Positions 8,973-18,102 of a stretch of 64,000 nt of DNA are shown here, one piece after another. Below the pieces are notes generated by a model. The model searched no databases. It saw only the letters and a program-made list of their open reading frames with translations, and was not told where the DNA came from. The DNA comes from Peterkaempfera podocarpi (GTDB lineage: Bacteria; Actinomycetota; Actinomycetes; Streptomycetales; Streptomycetaceae), in assembly GCF_042466665.1 (NCBI RefSeq), contig NZ_CP162102.1, positions 5,580,001-5,644,000 of the forward strand. The letters run 5' to 3'. The position numbers were made by a program, and so were the translations under genes. Position 1 is the stretch's first letter, and each line of letters starts with the position of its first letter.

Positions 8973-9041
8973 GCCGAGCGTCCGAGTCGGCCGTCAGGTG
9001 CTTCGGCCGGCCGCCCCGGTGCACGGCGCCGAGCGTCCGAG
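8973..9041. repeat. 14-bp direct repeat behind the toxin gene
   Basis: The 14-base sequence GCCGAGCGTCCGAG occurs at 8973-8986 and again at 9028-9041, 55 bases apart, in the 174-base gap between the convergent toxin and DUF6191 genes. Its role is unknown; it may reflect local duplication. Confidence 0.55.
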
Positions 9042-9074
9042 GGTGGACGTGCGGCAGCGGGTGCCGGGGGATTG

Positions 9075-9395
9075 CTACCGGTCGGCCTGTGGCATCCGGA
9101 TGACCGCGGCCCTTCCCTCCAGGTCCACCGTTGTCCGGTGCGGCGGTGCCCCGTCCTCGTCGTCGTCCCGCATCATCAGGGCCGACTGCCGCTCCTTGAG
9201 CTCGTGCTGCTTGCCCGGTGAAAAGCCCGCATGGAGCTGCTCGAACCCGGTTGCCGATATCTGGCCCTGCCGGCCGCTGTTGCGCCATGGCAGCAGTCCG
9301 GCCCGCCCGGCGCGGAGGAGCAGCTGGTCCGCGAGCGCGATGACGGTCAGCAGGATGACCAGTCCGGGCAAGGTCATGAAGACGGCGAACTCCAT
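9075..9395 (-). CDS. DUF6191-like small membrane-anchored protein
   Basis: A 106-residue protein with one N-terminal hydrophobic helix (residues 4-27, FAVFMTLPGLVILLTVIALA) and a soluble, charged C-terminus. The segment GRQGQISATGFEQLHAGFSPGKQHELKERQ is like that of the short actinobacterial DUF6191 family. It is probably membrane-anchored with its tail in the cytoplasm. Function is unknown. It is divergent from the EACC1-caspase operon and convergent with the toxin gene, so it is probably its own transcription unit. Confidence 0.6.
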   Translation of the reverse strand: MEFAVFMTLPGLVILLTVIALADQLLLRAGRAGLLPWRNSGRQGQISATGFEQLHAGFSPGKQHELKERQSALMMRDDDEDGAPPHRTTVDLEGRAAVIRMPQADR

Positions 9396-9598
9396 GGCCC
9401 CAGTGTCCCGGCGAGGGCCGGTCGGCTGCCACGGCAGGACGGCAGGGCTTCGGCAGGGCTTCGGCAGGCACAACTCGCCTACGCCGCAAGGGATGTGGAG
9501 TTGTGGTGATGCGATGGTTCCGGTGGAACCGTCCTTGCGGTGATGCCAGGGTGGAGCCGCGGGGTCCGCGGGTCCACTGACATGCAGCGAGGGGACAC

Positions 9599-10522
9599 AT
9601 GATCACTGGTAACGAGATGCAGCTCCCGGGTTGGCGGGGCGGTGACGGAAATGCCGCGTATCTGGACAAGACACTGCGTCACCAGAGCATCGAGATGTCC
9701 CTCAATGAGAGTGTCGACGGGCGGACCGTCTTCAACCTCTGGCTGCGGGCCGCGGTGATCTCCTTCGTCGTCAGCATGGTGCCCTTCTTCATCGGGTTCC
9801 TCGTACTGGTCTCCAATCTGGGCGGGGACGACCCCTTCGCCGGTTCCGGCTCGTCGTCGTCCGACGCGGGCTTCGGCTGGTTCGTGTTCTCGTCGGTTGC
9901 AGGGTTCGTGGTCTTCTGGCTGGTGCTCCTGGTGTCCAGGCTGCCGGAGCCCGTCGGGGAGTGGCGGGTGCTGCTGGCCGATCGCCAGGATCAGGCGGAG
10001 ACGGTGTACGCGACGATCGTCCGCACGCTGAGCAGCCGCAAGTACCCCATCGTCCCGAACAGCCTCGGCACCCGGATGACCCTCAGCGAGGGCTCCTACA
10101 CCGCCTATGTCTCCGTCTTCAACTACGGCACCAGCCTCTACCTCGGCTGGATGATGTGGCGCTCGCGGCGCGGTGCCGAGCTGCTCGGCCAGTTCATCGG
10201 TGACCTGCTGCGCGGGTTCAAGGGGGAGAACGCGATCGAGCACCAGCTGCTGCGCAGCGAGGGTGCCCGGGCCATGCGGGAGGCCGTTCATCTGGCCTGC
10301 CGCGAGGGGCTGATGGTGGCCATCGAGACCGAGCCGGTGTGGGGTGGCGGCGGTCTCGGTGCGCAACCCGCCGCCGGTCCGGTGCCCCCGCCGCCGGCCT
10401 TCCCGCCCCCGCCGGCCTCCGCCGCGGGCTCCCCGAGCCAGGCGCACCTCCCCGAGCAGCCCGCCCCGCCGCACCCCGTACAGCCGCCGCAGCCCGGACC
10501 GGGCCGGCCCGGCGGCGCATGA
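9599..10522 (+). CDS. Two-helix membrane protein, first gene of the EACC1-caspase operon
   Basis: A 307-residue protein preceded by GAGGGGA. Two transmembrane helices are visible (about 50-73 and 92-113) with a Ser/Gly loop between them. A soluble domain follows (about 120-245, including SRKYPIVPNSLGTRMT and FNYGTSLYLGWMMWRSRRG), then a Pro-rich tail of about 55 residues. I do not recognise the family. Its TGA overlaps the next ATG, and all four genes to 13201 overlap in the same way, so it is very likely produced together with the EACC1 and caspase proteins. A membrane sensor or effector role is a guess from that context. Confidence 0.65.
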   Translation: MITGNEMQLPGWRGGDGNAAYLDKTLRHQSIEMSLNESVDGRTVFNLWLRAAVISFVVSMVPFFIGFLVLVSNLGGDDPFAGSGSSSSDAGFGWFVFSSVAGFVVFWLVLLVSRLPEPVGEWRVLLADRQDQAETVYATIVRTLSSRKYPIVPNSLGTRMTLSEGSYTAYVSVFNYGTSLYLGWMMWRSRRGAELLGQFIGDLLRGFKGENAIEHQLLRSEGARAMREAVHLACREGLMVAIETEPVWGGGGLGAQPAAGPVPPPPAFPPPPASAAGSPSQAHLPEQPAPPHPVQPPQPGPGRPGGA

Positions 10523-11712
10523 GCGTCCTGGTCTCCGGCGGTCCCCACGGGGCCTGGGCCTGGGCCGGACTGCGTCTCGAACCCGAGCCGGCGATCTCCG
10601 GGAGCGGCGCCCATGTGGGCCTCCCGGAGGCCCAGCGGCGGGTGGAGGCGGCCGCGCTGGAGCAGGTCTGGCTGTCGCAGCACTGGCGGCCCGACGGCCG
10701 CAGCTTCGAGCTGCGGTATGTGATGCCCGCGCCGGGCGGCGGGATCTCCTGTGCCCTGCTGTGCCGGATGCACGGAGCGGACGCCGCCGCGGCGACCGCC
10801 GCCGTGCTCGCCCTGCGCGACTCCCTGGCGCCGCCGCGCCATGTGCGCGCGGAGCCGATCAGTGACACGGGGGAGCTGCATTCGGTACTCGTTCCCTTCG
10901 GAGGGGTTCCCGGGGGCCTCGCCGAGGTGCGCAGACGCCTTGTCTGGGCGTGGCTGAACCGCCGGGACACCGACTTCCGGCTGGGAGTGGCGGTCTGCCC
11001 GCTCGTCGGGCAGGCGGTGAGCTGGGAGCCGGTCTGGGAGGCGCTGGCCCGGCAGGATGCGCCGACCGTGCTCGGTGTCTGCCTGGAGCCGTACGCCCCG
11101 CCCCCGGAGCTGCCGGCCTATCTCCGCTATCTGGCCCAGGAGTACGGCAGGCTGTCCCAGGCCGGGCAGTCGAACCCGATCTACCAGCAGCACATCGCCC
11201 CGGACCCGTTTGCGCTCCGGGCGGTCCCGCTCTACCAGGACGCGCTGCGGGACTGCTCGGACCGGACCTACCGGATGCGGATCTCGCTGGCCTCCGGGCA
11301 CAGCGCACCGCCGCTGCACCTCGCCGAGCTGCTGGCGGCCACCGTCTCCCCGCCCGCGGCCCTGCCGGGCGGCGGCGGGGCGGTCGCCAGGGCCGTCCCC
11401 GTGCACGAGGCGGCGGCCGCCTGGGGGAATCTGGCGGGGCTGCACCAGACCTGGCTGGACGCCGCCTACCGGCAGGAGGTCCCGCAGCCGCTGGGCGAGC
11501 GGGAGAAGATCCTGGCCGGCTTTGTCGCCGTGTCCCAGGCCTCCGCTGCCTTCCGCTTCCCCTACGAGGTGCCCGGCCGCCCTCCGCTCTTCGGCACTGC
11601 CCGCCGGGCCGACGTTCCGTCGCCGCCGCAGGCCCCGCCGTCCCCGCAGGATGCCGACCCCGCGTTCCCCACCCGCTTCCCCGATGACAGGAGCACCCCT
11701 TGGACAGGCTGA
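10519..11712 (+). CDS. Unknown soluble protein, second gene of the EACC1-caspase operon
   Basis: A 397-residue protein whose ATG overlaps the previous stop. No signal peptide or membrane helix is evident. The N-terminal half has alternating strands and helices (FELRYVMPAPGGGISCALLCRM). The middle carries DTDFRLGVAVCPLVGQAVSW and PTVLGVCLEPYAPPPELPAYL, and the C-terminus is Pro-rich. I cannot assign a family; the arrangement vaguely resembles N-terminal regions of large secretion- or conjugation-linked ATPases, but there is no P-loop. Its coding end overlaps the EACC1 gene by 13 bases, which argues for a shared function. Confidence 0.6.
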   Translation: MSVLVSGGPHGAWAWAGLRLEPEPAISGSGAHVGLPEAQRRVEAAALEQVWLSQHWRPDGRSFELRYVMPAPGGGISCALLCRMHGADAAAATAAVLALRDSLAPPRHVRAEPISDTGELHSVLVPFGGVPGGLAEVRRRLVWAWLNRRDTDFRLGVAVCPLVGQAVSWEPVWEALARQDAPTVLGVCLEPYAPPPELPAYLRYLAQEYGRLSQAGQSNPIYQQHIAPDPFALRAVPLYQDALRDCSDRTYRMRISLASGHSAPPLHLAELLAATVSPPAALPGGGGAVARAVPVHEAAAAWGNLAGLHQTWLDAAYRQEVPQPLGEREKILAGFVAVSQASAAFRFPYEVPGRPPLFGTARRADVPSPPQAPPSPQDADPAFPTRFPDDRSTPWTG

Positions 11713-12089
11713 CGATCGCCTTCGACGAGGCACCGTCCGACGCCGATGCGCTCGCCAGGTCGCTCGCGGACTGGTTCAACGACGACGAGGACCTCTCCGG
11801 GCTCGCCGGTGTGCATCTGGCGCCGCCCCTCCCGGGTGAGATGGGCGGTCTCGCCGACGCCGTGGAAGTGGCGACCGCGGTGGTGCCGTTGCTCACGGCG
11901 GGCGTGAGCGCGCTGGGCGTCTGGCTCACCCAGCGCGTCAGGAACCGCAGGGTCAGCCTGAGTGTCACCCGCCCCGACGGCGCGGGGATGCGGGTCACCG
12001 CGGACCCGGCCGATGTCGAGCGTCTGGTGGACCGGCTGGAGCGCTTTGTGGCGGGAGGTCCGGCGGACGGCGGGGGCCCGGCGAGTTGA
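11700..12089 (+). CDS. EACC1-type (effector-associated constant component) protein
   Basis: A 129-residue protein. The TTG start at 11700 is supported by AGGAG six bases upstream. The pattern is that of the EACC1 family: an N-terminal strand, a LADWFNDDEDL helix, PPLPGEMGG, a hydrophobic helix (about 56-77) and a C-terminal strand-helix with RPDGAGMRVTADPADVERL. EACC1 proteins are described in the literature as conserved adaptor-like components coded beside variable effectors in bacterial NTP-dependent conflict systems. The immediate downstream gene is a caspase-like peptidase, the expected partner. It overlaps both neighbours. Confidence 0.75.
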   Translation: MDRLTIAFDEAPSDADALARSLADWFNDDEDLSGLAGVHLAPPLPGEMGGLADAVEVATAVVPLLTAGVSALGVWLTQRVRNRRVSLSVTRPDGAGMRVTADPADVERLVDRLERFVAGGPADGGGPAS

Positions 12090-13201
12090 CCGACTCCTGG
12101 GCGGTGGTCGTCCCCGACCGGCGCAGGTCCGTCGCCGTGCTCATCGGTACGGCAACCCATGTCGCACCGAGCGGACTGCACCCGATCCCCCAGGTGACGG
12201 CGAACATCACCGCCCTCGCCGAGGTGCTGACGGGCCCCCTCGGCGTCTTCGACCCGAGCGGGGTGCGTCGCCGGGTGGACCCGCACACGGCGGGCGAGGT
12301 TCTGGACCTTGTCCCGGGCGGGCGCCCGGCGGACGGGTTGGACCTGCTGCTCTTCTACTTCGCCGGCCATGGGGTGGTGACGGCGGGCAACCAGCTGTGC
12401 CTGGCACTGCCCGGGACCGTGGACGAGCCCGGGCGGGCGGCCCGTACCTCCCTTCCGGCCGACGGTGTCTTCGAGGCGATGCGCGGTGTCCGGGCCCGGT
12501 ACAAGGTGGCCGTCCTGGACTGCTGCTTCTCGGGGCGGGCGATGGAAGCCCCCGCTGCGGCCGGCATCCATCTGCTGACCGCCACGGGCCCGACCCGGAA
12601 GGCCCTGTACGGGGACGGCTCGCGGTTCACCGGGTTCACCGGGGCGCTGCTGGAGCTGCTGTCGCAGGGGGTGCCGGACGGCGACGCGCATCTGGATCTC
12701 TCCGTCGTCTACCGGCGGCTGGCCGTGTCCCTCCCGGCCGCCCCCGAGCCCCGCCCGGTGCCGGCCCAGCGTGCCGTGGGATCGACCGGCGACCTCGCGC
12801 TGGCCGTCAACGCCGCCCACCGGCAGGGGCGCACCCGCGAGGGGCTGGCGGCACGGGCCCGGTTCGCGCTCGACCTGCGCACCCTGGGGCTGTCCGGGCG
12901 GCCGGGCCAGGAGGCCCGGCTGCACCAGGCCGCCCGGCTGATGCGGGAGGTCGCCGAGGACGGCGCCGAGGTCCTGGGTCCGGCGGACCCGGTCGTCCTC
13001 GCCTATCGGCACGCCTATGGGTCCCTCCTCGGCGAGTCCGGCCGTGCGGAGCTTGCGTTCGCCTGCCTCGACGCCGTGGTCGCCGACTGGGAGGCGGCCG
13101 TCCCGTCCGGTGCGCCCGGGCTTGCGGCGGCGCGCACCAGCCGCGACCACTGGCGCGGCAGGGTGCGGCCGCCCGGTCCCGGACCCGGCGGGCCGACCTG
13201 A
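12086..13201 (+). CDS. Caspase-like peptidase, EACC1-associated type
   Basis: A 371-residue protein of the caspase/metacaspase (C14) fold. The catalytic histidine is His95 in the motif YFAGHG, and the catalytic cysteine is most likely Cys147 in LDCCFSG. The fold starts with VAVLIGTATH, typical of the family. Residues about 250-371 are helical and may form a TPR-like interaction region. The TTG start overlaps the TGA of the EACC1 gene (TTGA). The expected role is a peptidase effector activated upon a danger signal, with EACC1 as adaptor, possibly leading to growth arrest or cell death. The trigger and substrate are unknown. Confidence 0.8.
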   Translation: MTDSWAVVVPDRRRSVAVLIGTATHVAPSGLHPIPQVTANITALAEVLTGPLGVFDPSGVRRRVDPHTAGEVLDLVPGGRPADGLDLLLFYFAGHGVVTAGNQLCLALPGTVDEPGRAARTSLPADGVFEAMRGVRARYKVAVLDCCFSGRAMEAPAAAGIHLLTATGPTRKALYGDGSRFTGFTGALLELLSQGVPDGDAHLDLSVVYRRLAVSLPAAPEPRPVPAQRAVGSTGDLALAVNAAHRQGRTREGLAARARFALDLRTLGLSGRPGQEARLHQAARLMREVAEDGAEVLGPADPVVLAYRHAYGSLLGESGRAELAFACLDAVVADWEAAVPSGAPGLAAARTSRDHWRGRVRPPGPGPGGPT

Positions 13202-13429
13202 GCCGGGCCCCCTTCGCCTCCGGAAGGGGCGGCCGCCGCAGGGAGGACCCCCGCACCGGCCCCCGGGCGCGGGGGCGCGGCACCGCGTGCCCGGCGGGTG
13301 GAGCGGGCCGCACAGGTGGCGGACGCAAGGGCCGGGCTCCCCCTTCACGTCCCGGGCGGTCACGCGCCGTAGCCTGGTGCCGAGCCGCCCGGCCGGGGGG
13401 CGAAGGGTGCTGGGAACGCGGAGGTACTC

Positions 13430-14389
13430 ATGGGTCGGCGTGTCGCCGTGATCGACGACTACCAGGACGTGGCACGCCGCCACGCCGACTGGTCGGCATT
13501 GCCCGCCGGGTCCGAACTCACCGTCTTCACCACGCCGTTGGGCGGCACGGCGGACGTCGCGGCGACGCTGGAGCCGTTCGACGTGGTGGTGGCGATGCGC
13601 GAACGGACGCCCTTCCCGGCGGCGCTCTTCAAGCAGCTGCCCAATCTGCGGCTGCTGGTCACCACCGGGATGGCCAACGCCTCCATCGCGATGGACGCCG
13701 CACGTGCGCACGGGGTGACGGTCTGCGGCACCCACGGCAGCACCGCCGCCACCCCGGAACTGACCTGGGGTCTGATCCTCGACCTCGCCCGGAACATCAC
13801 CGCCGAGCACCTGCGGATGCGCGAGGGCGGCTGGCAGCACACCGTCGGCACCGATCTGGCCGGAAGCACTCTGGGACTGGTCGGCCTGGGCCGTATCGGC
13901 ACGGCCATGGCCCGGATCGCGAGCGCCTTCGACATGGACGTCGTCGCCTGGAGCCAGAACCTGGACCCCGCGCGGGCCGAGGCGGCAGGCGTCCGGGCCG
14001 TCTCCAAGCACGAGCTCTTCACCACCGCCGACTTCGTCTCGGTCCACTACAAGCTGAGCGAGCGCAGTGTGGGTGTCGTCGGCGCCCATGAGCTGGCCCA
14101 GATGAAGCCCACGGCCTATCTGGTCAACACCTCGCGTGGCCCGCTCGTCGATCAGGAGGCCCTGTTGGAGGCCCTGCGGACGGGTGCCATCGCCGGGGCG
14201 GGTCTTGATGTGTACGACGTGGAGCCGCTCCCGGAGCACCACCCGCTGCGTACCGCTTCCAACGTGGTGCTGACCCCGCACCTCGGCTATGTCACCCACC
14301 GGACCTATGACGTCTTCTACACCGAAGCCGTCGAGGACATCGCCGCCTTCGCGGCGGGCACCCCGGTCCGGGTCCTCAACGGCGTCTGA
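13430..14389 (+). CDS. D-2-hydroxyacid dehydrogenase (NAD-dependent)
   Basis: A 319-residue member of the D-isomer-specific 2-hydroxyacid dehydrogenase family, which interconverts 2-oxo acids and D-2-hydroxy acids with NAD(H). The NAD-binding Rossmann motif GLGRIG is at residues 152-157. The catalytic triad can be read as Arg236 (NTSRGPLV), Glu265 (DVYDVEPLP) and His284 (TPHLGY), all in their expected spacing. Length is normal. It is a stand-alone gene followed by a strong hairpin. The exact substrate cannot be deduced; the sequence is more like the phosphoglycerate-dehydrogenase-like side branch than SerA because it lacks an ACT domain. Confidence 0.85.
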   Translation: MGRRVAVIDDYQDVARRHADWSALPAGSELTVFTTPLGGTADVAATLEPFDVVVAMRERTPFPAALFKQLPNLRLLVTTGMANASIAMDAARAHGVTVCGTHGSTAATPELTWGLILDLARNITAEHLRMREGGWQHTVGTDLAGSTLGLVGLGRIGTAMARIASAFDMDVVAWSQNLDPARAEAAGVRAVSKHELFTTADFVSVHYKLSERSVGVVGAHELAQMKPTAYLVNTSRGPLVDQEALLEALRTGAIAGAGLDVYDVEPLPEHHPLRTASNVVLTPHLGYVTHRTYDVFYTEAVEDIAAFAAGTPVRVLNGV

Positions 14390-14952
14390 TCCCGGCACGG
14401 TGCCGCTTCCCGTGCGCCGCCCGGAGGCGGTCGGCCACCGGTGTGCCGGGCCGGTGGCGCGGCTGTCGCCCGCGACCGCCCCGGCAGGCGGTCGCGGGCC
14501 GGGGCCGATGCGCCGCCCGGGGCGTGAGGGGGTGTTGTCACGCAAGTGGTCGAGGCGCAAAACTGAGGTCTGTTGCCCCGGTCGGCGGCCGGCCCGTCGC
14601 CGTGCGCACCGCACGGCGCGGCATGACACGGCACCGTATGACACGGCACCGCACGGTCCGACCCGGACGGGGGGATCCATCGTGGGAGGCGCGGCCCGCG
14701 CCGGTGGTGCGGGCGGCGGCGCGGAGGGGGGCCTGCGGCCGGCTGCGAAGGATCCGCCCCACAGCCGCCCGGCGCGGATCCGCTGAGCACGACGGGCTCA
14801 GTCGTCCGGCCGCGGTGCGAGCCGTGTCCTGTGTTCCTCACCCCACCCGGATCCGGAGGGGGAAACCCCGGGTCAGAGGGGACACCCCGGGGGAAGACCG
14901 AAGAAAAGCCTGCGGAAGACCCAGGGAACACCGAGGGAAAGAGGTCACGTCG
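14390..14952. other. Long intergenic region before pntA
   Basis: The 563 bases hold a terminator hairpin at the left (14468-14499) and a 15-base period direct repeat (ATGACACGGCACCG at 14623 and 14638). The pntA promoter should lie in the right part, which has a run of CCGGAGGGGG-type sequence near 14850. I see no coding potential that looks real. Confidence 0.45.
14468..14499. terminator. Hairpin after hydroxyacid dehydrogenase gene
   Basis: A perfect 13-bp stem (14468-14480 with 14487-14499) and a 6-base loop lies about 80 bases downstream of the dehydrogenase stop. There is no T-run, as is usual in streptomycetes. Confidence 0.65.
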
Positions 14953-16494
14953 ATGGTCCAACGGCTCGGTGTGGTCGCGGAGTCGGCACCGGGGGAGACC
15001 CGGGTCGCGGCGACCCCCGCAACCGTGCGTCAGCTGGTGAGCCTCGGCTTCGACGTCGCGGTCGAAACCGGCGCCGGTCTGGGGGCGAGCTTCGCCGACA
15101 GTGCCTACGTCGAGGCGGGTGCGGCGCTCGTCAGCCAGGAGAAGGCCTGGCGGTCCGACATCGTGCTCAAGGTCAACGCGCCGTCGGCGACGGAGATCGG
15201 CGCGCTGCGGGACGACGCGACGTTGATCGGCCTGATCGGCCCCGCCCTGGCCCCGGAGCTGGTGGAGACGCTGGCGCAGCGCTCGCTCACGGTGCTGGCC
15301 ATGGACGCGGTGCCCCGGATCTCCCGGGCGCAGTCACTGGACGTGCTGAGTTCCATGGCCAACATCGCGGGCTACCGCGCGGTGGTGGAGGCGGCGCACC
15401 GGTTCGGGCGGTTCTTCACCGGGCAGGTGACGGCGGCGGGCAAGGTGCCGCCGGCCAAGGTGCTGGTCGCCGGGGCGGGGGTCGCCGGTCTGGCGGCGAT
15501 CGGTGCGGCGGGGGGTCTCGGCGCGATCGTCCGGGCCACCGATCCGCGCCCGGAGGTCGGTGAACAGGTGCGTTCGCTGGGCGCGGAGTTCCTGGCCGTC
15601 GAGGTCGAGCAGGAGTCGGGCGCCGACGGCTATGCCAGGGCGACGTCCGCCGACTACGACCGCCGCGCCGCGGAGATCTACGCCGCACAGGCCGCCGACG
15701 TCGACATCATCATCACCACCGCGCTCATCCCGGGCCGGCCGGCGCCCAAGCTGATCTCGGCCGAGCATGTGGCGAGCATGCGGCCGGGCAGCGTCATCGT
15801 CGACATGGCCGCCGCACAGGGCGGCAATGTGGCGGGCACGGTCGCCGGGGAGGTGGTCGTCACGGACAACGGCGTCTCGATCATCGGCTTCACCGATCTG
15901 CCCGCCCGGCTGCCCGCGCAGGCCTCGCAGCTCTACGGCACCAACGTGGTCAATCTGATGAGGCTGCTGACGCCGAGCAGGGAGGGACGGATCGCGCTGG
16001 ACTTCGACGATGTGGTCCAGCGCTCCATGACGGTGGTCCGCGACGGTGCGAAGACCTGGCCGCCACCGCCGGTGGAGGTGTCGGCCGTGCCCGCGGCGCA
16101 GCCGCCGGCAGCCGTGGCACCGGCGGCGCGGAAGACCGCCCGGCCGGTCGCGGACAGCCGCAGGTTCGCGGTGGTCGGCCTCGGCGCGGCCGCCCTGTTC
16201 CTGCTCACCGCCTTCTCGCCGAGCCAGCTGACCGGCAACCTCACGGTCTTTGTGCTCGCGGTCGTGATCGGCTACTACGTGATCGGAAGCGTGCACCATG
16301 CGCTGCACACACCGCTGATGTCGGTGACCAATGCGATCTCCGGGATCATCGTCGTCGGTGCACTGCTGCAGATCGGGCACGGGAGCACTGCGGTGACCGT
16401 ACTGTCGTTCGCCGCGGTCCTGCTGGCGAGCATCAACATCTTCGGCGGCTTCGCGGTGACCCGCCGCATGCTCGGCATGTTCTCGAAGGACTGA
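14953..16494 (+). CDS. pntA: NAD(P) transhydrogenase subunit alpha
   Basis: A 513-residue protein that couples hydride transfer between NAD(H) and NADP(H) to proton movement across the membrane, together with PntB. The first 380 residues form the NAD-binding domain I, with the N-terminal VVAESAPGETRVAATP signature and the Rossmann motif GAGVAGLAAIG. A Pro/Ala-rich linker follows, then three or four transmembrane helices (about 408-505), so the two alpha parts seen as separate genes in some bacteria are fused here. The ATG at 14953 is chosen because it begins the conserved domain. pntB starts six bases after the stop, so the two form an operon. Confidence 0.9.
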   Translation: MVQRLGVVAESAPGETRVAATPATVRQLVSLGFDVAVETGAGLGASFADSAYVEAGAALVSQEKAWRSDIVLKVNAPSATEIGALRDDATLIGLIGPALAPELVETLAQRSLTVLAMDAVPRISRAQSLDVLSSMANIAGYRAVVEAAHRFGRFFTGQVTAAGKVPPAKVLVAGAGVAGLAAIGAAGGLGAIVRATDPRPEVGEQVRSLGAEFLAVEVEQESGADGYARATSADYDRRAAEIYAAQAADVDIIITTALIPGRPAPKLISAEHVASMRPGSVIVDMAAAQGGNVAGTVAGEVVVTDNGVSIIGFTDLPARLPAQASQLYGTNVVNLMRLLTPSREGRIALDFDDVVQRSMTVVRDGAKTWPPPPVEVSAVPAAQPPAAVAPAARKTARPVADSRRFAVVGLGAAALFLLTAFSPSQLTGNLTVFVLAVVIGYYVIGSVHHALHTPLMSVTNAISGIIVVGALLQIGHGSTAVTVLSFAAVLLASINIFGGFAVTRRMLGMFSKD

Positions 16495-16500
16495 GGCCCC

Positions 16501-17922
16501 ATGACAGCCGCCACGGCCACTCAGGCCGCCTATGTCGTCTCCGCGCTGCTGTTCATCCTCAGCCTCGCCGGACTGTCCAAGCACGAGAGTTCCCGTTCGG
16601 GCATCGTCGTCGGGATCGCCGGAATGGCGGTCGCGCTGGCCGCAACCATCGGGCTGGCCTCGCGCTCCATCCCGGGAACCGGCGTCGGACTGCTCGCCGC
16701 CGCGATGGCGATCGGCGCGGTGATCGGTCTGTGGCGCGCCCGTGTCGTCGAGATGACCGGCATGCCCGAGCTGATCGCCGTCCTGCACAGCTTTGTCGGC
16801 CTGGCCGCCGTGCTGGTCGGCTGGAACGGCTATCTGGACGTCGAGGCGCACTCCTCGGCCGGCGCCGAGCTGGCCGGTTCACTGCTGCGGGTCCACCACG
16901 CAGAGGTGTTCATCGGCGTCTTCATCGGGGCGGTCACCTTCACCGGCTCCATCGTCGCCTATCTGAAGCTCTCCGCGCGCATCAGGTCCAACCCGCTGAT
17001 GCTGCCCGGCAGGAACGTGCTCAACCTCGCCGCGCTCGCGGCCTTCGTCGTGCTCACCGTGCTCTTCGTGGTCCGGCCGAACCTCGGCCTGCTGATCGCG
17101 GTCACCGCGGTGGCACTCGCCCTGGGCTGGCATCTGGTGGCGGCCATCGGCGGCGGCGACATGCCCGTGGTGGTGTCGATGCTCAACAGCTACTCCGGCT
17201 GGGCGGCGGCGGCCTCGGGCTTTCTGCTGAACAACAATCTGCTCATCGTCACCGGTGCGCTGGTGGGGTCCTCCGGTGCCTATCTGTCCTACATCATGTG
17301 CCAGGCGATGAACCGCTCCTTCCTCTCGGTGATCGCCGGCGGCTTCGGTATCGAGGCACCCGCCGCCACCTCCGGGGGCGACTACGGCGAGCACCGGGAG
17401 ATCACCGCGGAGGAGGCGGCGGGGCTGCTGAGCTCGGCCACCTCGGTGATCATCACGCCCGGGTACGGGATGGCCGTGGCGCAGGCGCAGCACAAGGTCG
17501 CGGACCTCACCCGGGCGCTGCGGGAGCGCGGTGTCCAGGTGCGGTTCGGCATCCACCCGGTCGCCGGACGGCTGCCGGGTCATATGAACGTCCTGCTGGC
17601 CGAGGCGAAGGTGCCGTACGACATCGTCCTGGAGATGGACGAGATCAATGACGACTTCGCCAAGTCGTCGGTCGTCCTGGTGATCGGCGCCAACGACACC
17701 GTCAACCCCGCCGCGGAGGAGGACGCCGCAAGCCCGATCGCGGGCATGCCCGTCCTGCGGGTCTGGGAGGCGGCCGAGGTCATCGTCTTCAAGCGCTCCA
17801 TGGCCCCGGGCTACGCCGGGGTGCAGAACCCGCTCTTCTTCCGGGACAACAGCCGGATGCTCTTCGGTGACGCCAGGACGCGGGTGGAGGACATCCTGGG
17901 CGCGCTGGCCGCCCTGGTGTAG
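16501..17922 (+). CDS. pntB: NAD(P) transhydrogenase subunit beta
   Basis: A 473-residue partner of PntA. The N-terminal 270 residues contain about eight or nine transmembrane helices forming the proton channel, including the segment NSYSGWAAAASGFLLNN. The C-terminal 180 residues are the NADP-binding domain III, with PGYGMAVAQAQ, FGIHPVAGRLPGHMNVLLAEA and VIGANDTVNPAA, all diagnostic of the family. The length is normal and the C-terminal GDAR motif is present. It follows pntA directly and is terminated by a strong hairpin. The pair should balance NADPH and NADH. Confidence 0.93.
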   Translation: MTAATATQAAYVVSALLFILSLAGLSKHESSRSGIVVGIAGMAVALAATIGLASRSIPGTGVGLLAAAMAIGAVIGLWRARVVEMTGMPELIAVLHSFVGLAAVLVGWNGYLDVEAHSSAGAELAGSLLRVHHAEVFIGVFIGAVTFTGSIVAYLKLSARIRSNPLMLPGRNVLNLAALAAFVVLTVLFVVRPNLGLLIAVTAVALALGWHLVAAIGGGDMPVVVSMLNSYSGWAAAASGFLLNNNLLIVTGALVGSSGAYLSYIMCQAMNRSFLSVIAGGFGIEAPAATSGGDYGEHREITAEEAAGLLSSATSVIITPGYGMAVAQAQHKVADLTRALRERGVQVRFGIHPVAGRLPGHMNVLLAEAKVPYDIVLEMDEINDDFAKSSVVLVIGANDTVNPAAEEDAASPIAGMPVLRVWEAAEVIVFKRSMAPGYAGVQNPLFFRDNSRMLFGDARTRVEDILGALAALV

Positions 17923-17932
17923 GCCGCGGAAT

Positions 17933-17975
17933 CGGGCGGGTCCGGCGGGGCAGTGGCTCCCGCCGGACCCGCCCG
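17933..17975. terminator. Terminator hairpin after pntB
   Basis: A perfect 17-bp stem (17933-17949 with 17959-17975) with a 9-base loop starts 11 bases after the pntB stop. It has no T-run but is strong and well placed. Confidence 0.8.
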
Positions 17976-18102
17976 CTGCTGCCGCCGGTTTGCGCGGGGA
18001 GGCGGGGTCGCCGACCGTGGTGGAGGGACGGGTCGGTGTCCCCGGGGCGCGGTGCGCAGTGCCGGGACCCTGGAGGCGGCGCGTTGAGCGGGCCGAACCG
18101 GA

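Noticed and set aside
10859..14680. 1273-codon minus-strand open frame opposite the EACC1-caspase operon
   Set aside because: Typical GC-rich antisense frame with low-complexity composition; the plus-strand genes have motifs, overlaps and ribosome-binding sites.
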